In this document: positions 1-7,062 of the stretch, in pieces
How the letters are laid out: each line of letters starts with the position of its first letter
Position numbering within the stretch: the first letter of the stretch is position 1
Position numbers and translations under genes: made by a program
Notes under the pieces: generated by a model
Databases searched by the model: none
Seen by the model: the letters and a program-made list of their open reading frames with translations, nothing else
What the model was told of the DNA's origin: nothing
Source: Chromatiaceae bacterium
Lineage (GTDB): Bacteria; Pseudomonadota; Gammaproteobacteria; Chromatiales; Chromatiaceae
Direction of reading: 5' to 3'
Length of the DNA stretch: 64,000 bases
Assembly (NCBI GenBank): GCA_024235315.1
Contig: JACKMP010000005.1
Location: 62,001-126,000, forward strand

Positions 1-480
1 TATCCGTGGGTCGGAGAAATCCAGCTGCGGTGGCCGGTAGGGGCGTGACCCGGTGGCAATCACAAAATGCCTGGCATGGATTCTCAGGGCATTGCCCGAA
101 GGACGCGCGATCTCGATGCTGTTGCTGTCGAGAAAGCGTGCCTTGCCATGGATCACATCGACCCGGTTGCGCCCGTAAAAACGGTGCCGCATGCTGACCT
201 GACGCGATATGACCTCATCGGCGGTGCGCAGCAGCTGTGGCCACGACACATCCATGAAACCGACCGTGTGTTCGAACAGCGGGTGGTGGCGGTAGTCGGC
301 CAGCAGTTGAATCGCATGACGCAGCGCCTTGCTGGGGATCGTACCCTTGTGCGTGCAATTGCCGCCGACCTGGTCCTGCATCTCGACAACCGCGACGCGC
401 TTGCCCTGCTTCGAGAGCTTCATGCTGGCGCCTTCACCCGCCGGCCCGCTGCCAATCACGACAACATCGTATTCCTGCAT
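1..480 (-). CDS. sthA: Soluble pyridine nucleotide transhydrogenase, N-terminal part
   Basis: Cytosolic FAD enzyme that moves reducing equivalents between NADPH and NAD+. The 160 visible residues begin with a Rossmann FAD-binding loop (IGSGPAGEGAS, about residues 8-18). Around residue 45 they carry GGNCTHKGTIPSKALRH, the form typical of SthA, where the usual second redox cysteine of the dihydrolipoamide dehydrogenase family is replaced by threonine. The ATG at 480 is preceded by a good Shine-Dalgarno (AGGGGTGA). The gene runs off the left edge, so the NAD and dimerisation domains are not seen. The family call rests on the THKGT motif; it is not a lipoamide dehydrogenase. Confidence 0.9.
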   Translation of the reverse strand, partial: MQEYDVVVIGSGPAGEGASMKLSKQGKRVAVVEMQDQVGGNCTHKGTIPSKALRHAIQLLADYRHHPLFEHTVGFMDVSWPQLLRTADEVISRQVSMRHRFYGRNRVDVIHGKARFLDSNSIEIARPSGNALRIHARHFVIATGSRPYRPPQLDFSDPRI

Positions 481-675
481 TGCATCACCCCTGGCCACGA
501 AGCGCCCACTATGCCGCACCCGATGAGATTGCGTCATGTTTTAACACAATGCTCTGCGTCGCGTTCCACCAAGGGTAGCGCGCCGTGGACGCGGGCAGTC
601 AGGCCGCAGAATTGGGCTAAAGTTCAAGAACAGGTCTGCACGGACATCGAGTCATTTCCCGCGACGGAGGTAACC

Positions 676-921
676 GTGGATTTTCAGGAATTGTTGCGGC
701 GATACATCCTCCCGCACTGGATCGAAGACCAGTCACCGGACGCCGAACACCCGCACCGACGACGCTACACCGTCGCGTACAGGCGCAAACAACGCATCGT
801 CAAGAACGTCTGGATCGCCAGCGGACTGGTGATGATTGTCCAGGCCTCTCCGGCTATCATTGCAGGCATGCTGTTAGGCACCACATTCCTTTCATTTGTC
901 ATACTCGACGAGACCCCTTGA
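676..921 (+). CDS. Small membrane protein, unknown function
   Basis: An 81-residue protein starting at GTG 676, behind a perfect GGAGG at 666-670. Residues 1-45 are polar and rich in His/Arg. Residues 48-75 form one long hydrophobic stretch with an Ala-Pro-Ala-Ile kink that could be one or two membrane segments. I do not recognise a family. It stands alone, divergent from sthA across a 195-base gap that must hold both promoters, and 18 bases before the next small gene. The strong ribosome site and sensible composition support it as real; a longer upstream extension of the frame is antisense to sthA and is not used. Confidence 0.6.
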   Translation: MDFQELLRRYILPHWIEDQSPDAEHPHRRRYTVAYRRKQRIVKNVWIASGLVMIVQASPAIIAGMLLGTTFLSFVILDETP

Positions 922-939
922 GCTGAGTCTGATCCCGCC

Positions 940-1242
940 ATGCCTTTTTTCGATGCCAACCCGCTGCACAAGCTCGCCTTTGAACCCGGCGATGCCGAGG
1001 CGGTACTCGACCTGCAGGGAATGCCCGACGAACAGGCGCTACAGGCCGTCGAGCAGTTGCTGCGGACACCACAATCCGCCAGCTCCTACCTGATCCGCTT
1101 CGACGCTGCAGCAGAGGACGGGCGCGAGACGCTGTTCCTGCCGTTGGGCCGCCGGCTGTTACAGGCCCGACGCGACGGCCAACTCGCGCGCTGCCTGCCC
1201 GCTGCCGATGGCGCGGGTTACTTCATCGCCTTCACCGATTGA
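940..1242 (+). CDS. Conserved-looking 100-residue protein of unknown function
   Basis: Begins MPFFDANPLHK and is soluble, acidic and leucine-rich, with no signal peptide or membrane segment. It resembles a compact alpha/beta protein: an N-terminal helical part (residues 15-45), then strands around SYLIRFDA and ETLFLPLG. I cannot assign a family. It follows the small membrane protein by 18 bases and may be co-transcribed. It converges with the mrfBA pair, and the REP array lies between the two 3' ends. Confidence is moderate because function is unknown, but codon use is fully typical of the host. Confidence 0.6.
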   Translation: MPFFDANPLHKLAFEPGDAEAVLDLQGMPDEQALQAVEQLLRTPQSASSYLIRFDAAAEDGRETLFLPLGRRLLQARRDGQLARCLPAADGAGYFIAFTD

Positions 1243-1255
1243 TATCAGTGAGTGC

Positions 1256-1750
1256 GTAGGAGCCGAGCCCCCTCGGCGATAACCGCACCGAAGCCTATCG
1301 GCCAGAGGCTGGCCTCCTACGGGTCGGTGCTCCCGGCAATCCCACCACCCAATGATTTCGTAGGAGCCGAGCCCCCTCGGCGATAACCGCACCGAAGCCT
1401 ATCGGCCAGAGGCTGGCCTCCTACGGGTCGGTGCTCCCGGCAATCCCACCACCCAATGCGTTCGTAGGAGCCGAGCCCCCTCGGCGATAGCCGCCCGATG
1501 ATTTCGTAGGAGCCGAGCCCTCTCGGCGATTGCCGCCCGATGATTTCGTAGGAGCCGAGCCCCCTCGGCGATTGCCGCGCCAGATCCAATCGGCCAGGGG
1601 CTGGCCTCCTACGGGGTGTTGCTCCCGGCAATCCCACCACCCAATGCGTTCGTAGGAGCCGAGCCCTCTCGGCGATTGCCGCGCCAGATCCTATCGGCCA
1701 GGGGCTGGCCTCCTACGGGGTGTTGCTCCCGGCAATCCCACCACCCAATG
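1256..1750. repeat. Tandem array of REP-like palindromes (BIME-type)
   Basis: Six forward elements start GTAGGAGCCGAGCCC and close with a CTCGGCGAT arm, at 1256, 1360, 1464, 1506, 1548 and 1652. Each is a GTAG tetranucleotide followed by an imperfect hairpin. Four inverse elements (GGCCAG(A/G)GGCTGGCC then TCCTAC) end at 1320, 1424, 1612 and 1716. A third block, TGCTCCCGGCAATCCCACC, follows each inverse element. The full unit is 104 bases, with two shortened 42-base steps at 1464-1548. This is the organisation of bacterial interspersed mosaic elements, mobilised in other bacteria by RAYT transposases. It lies between two convergent genes and supplies the last codons of the minus-strand one. 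Confidence 0.85.
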
Positions 1751-2912
1751 GCAACGGCAGATTGCTGCCGATCTTGCCCTGCAGCCGCCCGCACCTGGTA
1801 CTGCGCTCGGATGGCTCGCAGACGGCCGCAAAATCAATCGCGCGGCGGTAGTCGCGTCTGCGGTGCTCGTAGTACTTGCTGAGTTCGCTGGCGGCCAGGG
1901 TGCTGCCAGCGGCGTGCAATTGCAGCCACAGCGCCTCTGCCCTCGCCCATTCCCCGCACCGCCGGTACAGCGCAGCAAGCTGTAGTGTGCCCGCCTCGTC
2001 GAGATGGGCAACTGCCGCTTCCAGCACCCGGCAGGCCAACGACTCGTGACCGGCCTGCTGCCAGGCGCGACTGATCGCGGCATGATCGACCCTGGCCTCG
2101 CCACGGCCAGCGTAGTCACGTAACAGATCGCGGTGCAACAGTGCCAGTGATGCCACGTCCTGGAAGTTGTGCTGCAACACGCCACCAAGCGGTGCTGTCG
2201 AACCGCGTCGCAGCCACGCCTGCCACGCTGCCGGCGCCTCGGACCCGGGCAGGTCGCCGGCCCGGTGCAGATCCAGCAGGCGCTTCTCGGCTGTCTGCAG
2301 ACGACAGTCTGGCCAATACCGTCGATAGGCGCGACGCACCGTGTACATCAGGTCGAGATGCCGCAGCCTGCCCAGTCCATCGGCTACGCGCTGCATCGCA
2401 CAGCGTGCGTCCAGCAACGGCAGATCGAAGCACTTGCCGTTGTAACTGACCAGCACGGCATCACGCCCGACCCAGTCGACCAGTTCGCGCAGCATCACCG
2501 CCTCGGCGGCAAAGCTGCCCAGCAGGTACTGGCGGACCGACAGCGTCCGTGCATCGGTATAGCGTGCAACCCCGACCATGAACGCAAGATTGCCTACCCC
2601 GCCGGACAGCCCGGTGGTCTCGGTATCGAGGTATACCCAGTCGGGATCGCGCAGACCTTGCACCTCCGGCAGCATCGTCAGGTCTGGCGGGTCACCCTGG
2701 CATCCGGGCAATGCGTAGGCATGCTCGCGCAGCAGCAGCGAATCACCGTGCACGTCCGCCTGCAGCGCCCGTGCAAGTGCGTCGATGCGCGGTGGTGACA
2801 CGGCCTTCGCCGTGCGTCGGCCATCCAGCCGCTGCAGCTGGTGCGCCAGCGTGTCGGGCGTCTGTTCGGCAGGACGGCCGCGCAGACGATCGAGTCGCCC
2901 GGCGAGGTTCAT
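1713..2912 (-). CDS. mrfB: MrfB/YprB-like DEDD-family exonuclease with TPR-like tail
   Basis: A 399-residue relative of Bacillus MrfB (YprB), the metal-dependent exonuclease that works with the MrfA helicase in repair of mitomycin-type DNA damage. RNase H-fold motifs are visible: DTET (Asp96, Glu98), then LVSYNGKCFDLPLL, then HNFQDVASL carrying the distal His and Asp. The last 150 residues are helical and repeat-like. ATG 2912 overlaps the mrfA stop as ATGA, so the two are translationally coupled. Oddity: the final twelve residues (PLGGGIAGSNTP) and the stop codon are encoded by the adjacent REP array, so the original C-terminus has been replaced or extended. The function in this organism is inferred from Bacillus. 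Confidence 0.82.
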   Translation of the reverse strand: MNLAGRLDRLRGRPAEQTPDTLAHQLQRLDGRRTAKAVSPPRIDALARALQADVHGDSLLLREHAYALPGCQGDPPDLTMLPEVQGLRDPDWVYLDTETTGLSGGVGNLAFMVGVARYTDARTLSVRQYLLGSFAAEAVMLRELVDWVGRDAVLVSYNGKCFDLPLLDARCAMQRVADGLGRLRHLDLMYTVRRAYRRYWPDCRLQTAEKRLLDLHRAGDLPGSEAPAAWQAWLRRGSTAPLGGVLQHNFQDVASLALLHRDLLRDYAGRGEARVDHAAISRAWQQAGHESLACRVLEAAVAHLDEAGTLQLAALYRRCGEWARAEALWLQLHAAGSTLAASELSKYYEHRRRDYRRAIDFAAVCEPSERSTRCGRLQGKIGSNLPLPLGGGIAGSNTP

Positions 2913-5329
2913 GCCGGCCGCGGCGCCACGTCGGCAGCAGCGGCAAACAGCCCCAGCACGGTCGCTGCGAGCGCACGCGGCGAATAGCCACGTTCCTCGT
3001 CGCTGGCCAGCACGGGTCCGACACACGACGGACAGCCGTAGCGGCAGTCGCAGCGTTCGACCAGCTCCAGGGCACCGCGCACCACCTCGGCCTGACGCGC
3101 ATACAAAGGCTCGGACAGACCGATGCCACCCGGATGGTTGTCATACAGGAATACCGCGGGGCGGAACGCACCCTGGTAATCGGGCGCGATCTCCTCGCCG
3201 GAGACGTCACGCATCTGCCCCCGCCCGTTGGCGCCCTGCGTCGCGAACCACTTGCCATCACCGTCACCGACCGCGCGCCCCAGGTCCGAGGTCTCACTCA
3301 TCATCTGCAGCGCGGCGACGTGGTGCATCGCATAGGCCGCACCGAGAAAACCATCCAGCGCCATCTGCCGCGACGGCAAGGCACGTTCGAGCTCGCCCGG
3401 GCGGATCTCCCACCACGCCGCAGTGGTGTGCATCTCCTGGTCCGGCAGGTTGATGTTGCCGTAGCCGATGTTCTCGTGGGTGTAGTAGCGGATCTTCTTG
3501 TAGCCGGCGAAACGCCGCACCAGGTGCACCTCCCCATGTGCCACGCGTGCCTGTGCCGTGGCCCGTTCGGCGAAGCGCTCGAGGATCTTCAACCGCGTGT
3601 ACACGATCGCATCCGTGTAGTAGTCGGCACGGGTCGGCCGCACATAGGCCTTGCGCCCGTCCCAGTCGAGCGACTCGACCTGGTACGGCGCCGCCTGCAG
3701 CATGTAGATCGCGCCCGGATAGATCGTCTCCGGCGCCGAGCTGAAGTCGACCTCGGCGATGACCTGACGGCTGTCGTGGTCCTGGTCGACCACCAGGAAA
3801 TTACCCTCGGCCACTGAGCGCAGCGACACCGCGTTGGCCGGATAGGCATCGGTCGCCCAGTGCCAGGTGTCGCCCTCGCGGTGCACCACGCCCTCGTCGC
3901 CCAGGTACTGCAGAAACTGCTCCAGCGGATGCCGGCTGCCAAACCGCTCGTCGGCGTGGAACGGCAGCTCGAACGCGGCGCAGCGCACGTGGTCGAGCAG
4001 CACCAGCAGCTGATCGGGATCGATGCGCGCGTGCTCGGGCGAGGCACCGAGAAAGAAATCCGGGTTGCGCACGATGTACTGATCCAGCGGCTCGCTGCCG
4101 GCGACCAGCACGCCGAGCGAGGTGCGGTTGCGGCGCCCGGCGCGGCCGAGGCGCTGCCAGGTCGCCGCGATGCTGCCCGGATAGCCGTTCAGCACGCAGA
4201 CATCGAGGCTGCCGATATCGACGCCGAGCTCCAGCGCCGAGGTGCTGATCACGCAATCGATGCTGCCGTCACGCAGGCGCCGCTCGGTCTCGCGCCGCTG
4301 CGTCGGCAGATAACCACCACGGTAGGCGAACACGCGCGGCGGCCGGCGCGGGTCCTTGTCGAACACGTCCTTCAGGTACTTGGTCAGCACCTCGACCATC
4401 AGCCGCGAGCGTGCGAACACGATGCTCTTGAGACCGATCCGCGTGGCCAGACGCGCGATACGGTTGGTCTGCGAGCGCGCCGAGGCACGCAGCCCCAGAT
4501 CGGGATTGATCACCGGCGGGTTCCACAACAGCAGCCGGCGCTCACCCTGCGGCGCGCCGCTGCGCGTCACCGCGGCGACGTCCTCGCCGAGCAGCCGGGT
4601 GGCCAGCTCGACCGGGTTGGCGATGGTCGCCGAGCAGAACACGAACTGCGGCGAGGCACCGTAGAACGCGAGGATGCGCTTGAGGCGCCGGATCAGGTTG
4701 GCGACGTGCGCCCCGAACACGCCACGGTAGGTGTGCATCTCGTCGATCACGACGTATTGCAGGTTCTCGAAGAACTGCGCCCACTTGGTGTGATGCGGCA
4801 GGATCGCCTGGTGCAGCATGTCCGGGTTGCTGACCACGATGTCGCCGCGCGTGCGCACCGCCTTGCGCGCATCGCCGGGCGTGTCGCCGTCGAAGGTGTA
4901 GGCACGCACGCCCAGTTCACCGGCCCTGTTCAGTTCGAGCAGTTCGGCGACCTGGTCCTGCGCCAGTGCCTTGGTCGGGAACAGGTACAGCGCCTTGCCC
5001 TGCCCGTTGCACACAGCCTGCAGCACCGGCAGGTTGTAGCACAGCGTCTTGCCCGAGGCGGTCGGCGTCACCACGACGAAGTGGCGGCCCTCGCCGGCCA
5101 GCCGCCAGGCCTCGGCCTGGTGCGCATACAGCTCGTGGATGCCGCGTGCACGCAGCGCCCGCAGCAGTCGCTCATCCAGCCCGGCCGGCAGTGGCGCGGT
5201 CTGCGCCGGACGTGCCGGCAGCGTCAACTCGGCGCAGATGCGCCCGGCGTATTTCGTCTTCAGGCGACGGGTCAGCCGGTCGACCGGATCGTTCGGTTCG
5301 GAGGAGACGGGCAACGGCAATGCCGACAT
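2909..5329 (-). CDS. mrfA: MrfA/YprA-like DExH helicase with DUF1998 zinc domain
   Basis: An 806-residue superfamily 2 helicase. Motif I is TPTASGKT (residues 88-95), the DExH box is IDEMH, and the C-terminal helicase half contains TSALELGVD and QRLGRAGR. A C-terminal DUF1998 region ends in four clustered cysteines (CDCRYGCPSC), the zinc site characteristic of MrfA and its relatives. ATG 5329 starts MSALPLP; a longer in-frame extension would cross the LexA operators and is rejected. It is divergent from lexA with 80 bases between start codons, so SOS induction is very likely. It is coupled to the mrfB-like exonuclease downstream. Confidence 0.9.
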   Translation of the reverse strand: MSALPLPVSSEPNDPVDRLTRRLKTKYAGRICAELTLPARPAQTAPLPAGLDERLLRALRARGIHELYAHQAEAWRLAGEGRHFVVVTPTASGKTLCYNLPVLQAVCNGQGKALYLFPTKALAQDQVAELLELNRAGELGVRAYTFDGDTPGDARKAVRTRGDIVVSNPDMLHQAILPHHTKWAQFFENLQYVVIDEMHTYRGVFGAHVANLIRRLKRILAFYGASPQFVFCSATIANPVELATRLLGEDVAAVTRSGAPQGERRLLLWNPPVINPDLGLRASARSQTNRIARLATRIGLKSIVFARSRLMVEVLTKYLKDVFDKDPRRPPRVFAYRGGYLPTQRRETERRLRDGSIDCVISTSALELGVDIGSLDVCVLNGYPGSIAATWQRLGRAGRRNRTSLGVLVAGSEPLDQYIVRNPDFFLGASPEHARIDPDQLLVLLDHVRCAAFELPFHADERFGSRHPLEQFLQYLGDEGVVHREGDTWHWATDAYPANAVSLRSVAEGNFLVVDQDHDSRQVIAEVDFSSAPETIYPGAIYMLQAAPYQVESLDWDGRKAYVRPTRADYYTDAIVYTRLKILERFAERATAQARVAHGEVHLVRRFAGYKKIRYYTHENIGYGNINLPDQEMHTTAAWWEIRPGELERALPSRQMALDGFLGAAYAMHHVAALQMMSETSDLGRAVGDGDGKWFATQGANGRGQMRDVSGEEIAPDYQGAFRPAVFLYDNHPGGIGLSEPLYARQAEVVRGALELVERCDCRYGCPSCVGPVLASDEERGYSPRALAATVLGLFAAAADVAPRPA

Positions 5330-5335
5330 GGCAAA

Positions 5336-5384
5336 GTTCTCTTGATGTTCTATAATCAGCAGCAGTATAGAACAGATACAGAAC
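5336..5384. promoter_or_regulatory. Twin LexA operators between mrfA and lexA
   Basis: Two mirrored direct-repeat sites: GTTCT-N6-GTTCT at 5336-5351 on the plus strand, and its reverse (AGAAC-N6-AGAAC) at 5369-5384. The extended halves match each other (AGTTCT...GTTCTATA read inward from either side). The likely lexA promoter is TTGATG (5342-5347), an 18-base spacer, then TATAGA (5366-5371), so one operator covers the -35 and the other the -10/start. The spacing equals the GTTC-N7-GTTC operator established for alphaproteobacterial LexA, not the CTGT-N8-ACAG box of E. coli. Confidence 0.8.
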
Positions 5385-5409
5385 TTTTCGGCAACACAGC
5401 GAGAACAGC

Positions 5410-6030
5410 ATGGTCCCTCCGACACTCACCCGGCGCCAGCAGGAAATCCACGAATACCTGCGCGAGCACCTCGACGACTTCCCGCACCCGCCGACGCTCG
5501 ACGAACTGTGCGACGCGCTCGGCCTGAGCTCGCGCGGCTCGCTGCACAAGCAGATCCAGGCCCTGATCGAGGCCGGGCTGGTCGAGCCGATGAACAACCT
5601 GCGTCGCGGCATCCGCCTCGTCGAAGAGGACATGCCGCCGATGGGCGACAGCGACGCCCTGCCGCTGTACGGCTACATCGCGGCGGGCCGGCCGATCGAG
5701 GCGATCCGCAACCCGGAGATGATCGACGTGCCGGCGCAGCTGCGCTCCGGCAAGCCCTGCTATGTGCTCGAGGTGCGCGGCGACTCGATGATCGAGGAAG
5801 GCATCCTCGACGGCGACTGGGTGGTGATCGAGCATCGCGACCATGCGCGCAACGGCGAGATCGTGGTGGCCCTGGTCGACGGTGAAGAGGCGACACTCAA
5901 GCGCCTGGAGGCGAAATCCGGCGAGGTGGTGCTGCACCCGGCCAACAGCAGTCTGGCGGCGATGCACTACAGCCCGGAGCGCGTGCAGGTGCAGGGCGTG
6001 CTGGTCGGCCAGATGCGGCGTTACCACTGA
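5410..6030 (+). CDS. lexA: LexA repressor, self-cleaving
   Basis: 206 residues. The N-terminal winged helix has the recognition segment LSSRGSLHKQIQALIEAG (residues 39-56). The S24 peptidase domain shows the Ala92-Gly93 cleavage site (YIAAGRP), the catalytic Ser126 in GDSM and Lys164 in ATLKRL. The recognition helix differs from E. coli (SPNAAEEH) and resembles the alphaproteobacterial SKSGIHRL pattern, which fits the GTTCT-N6-GTTCT operators in its own promoter. It represses the SOS regulon until RecA-stimulated self-cleavage. It is divergent from mrfA and autoregulated. Confidence 0.96.
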   Translation: MVPPTLTRRQQEIHEYLREHLDDFPHPPTLDELCDALGLSSRGSLHKQIQALIEAGLVEPMNNLRRGIRLVEEDMPPMGDSDALPLYGYIAAGRPIEAIRNPEMIDVPAQLRSGKPCYVLEVRGDSMIEEGILDGDWVVIEHRDHARNGEIVVALVDGEEATLKRLEAKSGEVVLHPANSSLAAMHYSPERVQVQGVLVGQMRRYH

Positions 6031-6138
6031 CCCGGGCCGCCGGTAGCGCGGCAACGGTTGCGGCCGCGCGATGGCGCGGATCTCCCCTGTTCGGTGTGCA
6101 CCGGCCCACTGCGCTGCAGATACCCGGCCAGATGCCGC

Positions 6139-6222
6139 TATAGTGGCAACATCGAGGGTCTCGCAAGAGACGTGAACCCCGGCCACAGCGGAATCGTGGC
6201 CGCCGGAACAGGGAAGGCCCTG
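6139..6222 (+). promoter_or_regulatory. Structured leader of the methyltransferase gene (candidate cis-regulatory RNA)
   Basis: A -10-like TATAGT lies at 6139-6144, predicting a transcript start near 6151. Three hairpins then follow almost without gaps: GTCTC-GCAA-GAGAC with a GNRA loop (6158-6171); CGGCCAC/GTGGCCG with a nine-base loop (6180-6202); and CAGGG-AAGG-CCCTG (6209-6222). The third contains the only plausible ribosome site (AGGGAAGG) and ends two bases before the ATG at 6225. This layout suggests control of translation initiation. I do not recognise it as a known riboswitch class. Confidence 0.45.
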
Positions 6223-6224
6223 CC

Positions 6225-6950
6225 ATGGACCGATACGCCGACGTCTTCAATGTTCGCGGGCACAAGTACGACGCCGCGATGCGCGCCTATCCGACCGCGC
6301 GCGATGAAGAATTCAGACAACTGTTCAAGGGCATCGACACGGCCCCGCTCAAGCGCGTGTTCGACCTGCCGTCCGGCGGTGGCTACCTGCACCGCTTCAT
6401 CGCCGCCAATGCACAACTGATCCAGTTCGACCCCTCGGCCGGCTTCGCCACCCAGGGCGTATTGCCGGTCGACCTCGAAAGCCCCGAGCTGCCCGCCCCG
6501 GGCGCCGACCTGATCGTCTCGCTCGCCGCGCTGCACCACGTCTCCAACAAGACGGGGTTCATACAAGCGGCGCTGGCGGCCCTGCGCCCCGGCGGCTGGC
6601 TGTGCATCGGCGACGTCGCGGCAGACTCCAACATCACCCGCTTCCTCGATCAGTTCGTCGGCATGCACAACGGCATGGGGCATTCGGGCGACTACCTCGA
6701 CCCGGAAAGCCGCGAATTCCAGACGGCGGTGCAACAACAGGCCTCGCTCGTGCGCTGCGAAGTCGCGCCCTGCCCCTGGCACTTTGCCAACACCGACGAC
6801 CTCGCCGAATTCTGCCGCAGCCTGTTCGGGCTGCTCGCCGTGGACGATGAATCACTGCTCAAGGCACTCGATGCGCAGGTCGGTATCACCACCGACACGA
6901 CCGGCGTCTCGCTCGAATGGGAACTGCTGTACCTGCAGTTTCGGAAGTGA
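6225..6950 (+). CDS. Class I SAM-dependent methyltransferase, substrate unknown
   Basis: A 241-residue cytosolic protein. The SAM-binding motif I is degenerate but recognisable (VFDLPSGGGYLHRF, residues 45-58); motif III/IV is ADLIVSLAALHHVSN, and post-motif LRPGGWLCIGDV follows. The central part (FVGMHNGMGHSGDYLD) probably forms the substrate pocket. It resembles the UbiE/UbiG fold but has no diagnostic signature, so the substrate is unknown. It lies 194 bases after lexA behind a structured leader and just before the cassette island. It is host-like in base composition, unlike the genes that follow. Confidence 0.8.
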   Translation: MDRYADVFNVRGHKYDAAMRAYPTARDEEFRQLFKGIDTAPLKRVFDLPSGGGYLHRFIAANAQLIQFDPSAGFATQGVLPVDLESPELPAPGADLIVSLAALHHVSNKTGFIQAALAALRPGGWLCIGDVAADSNITRFLDQFVGMHNGMGHSGDYLDPESREFQTAVQQQASLVRCEVAPCPWHFANTDDLAEFCRSLFGLLAVDDESLLKALDAQVGITTDTTGVSLEWELLYLQFRK

Positions 6951-6990
6951 ACTGGTGCAGACGCGCTACCAGATACGATCGCTCGTTGAG

Positions 6991-7009
6991 ATAGGCAGTC
7001 ACTGCCTAT
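6991..7009. repeat. 19-base palindrome at the left edge of the cassette island
   Basis: ATAGGCAGT and ACTGCCTAT form a perfect nine-base inverted repeat around one base. It lies between the methyltransferase stop and the first cassette boundary (GTTAAGC at 7041-7047). No T-run follows, so it is a weak terminator candidate; it could be an operator or part of an old recombination site. Confidence 0.4.
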
Positions 7010-7062
7010 GTCATTTCAGGCAATATCTGTCTATCTAGCTGTTAAGCCAATAAGGAAATCAC

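Noticed and set aside
3860..5527. 555-codon plus-strand open frame crossing the lexA start
   Set aside because: Antisense of mrfA and out of frame with lexA; no ribosome site or domain.
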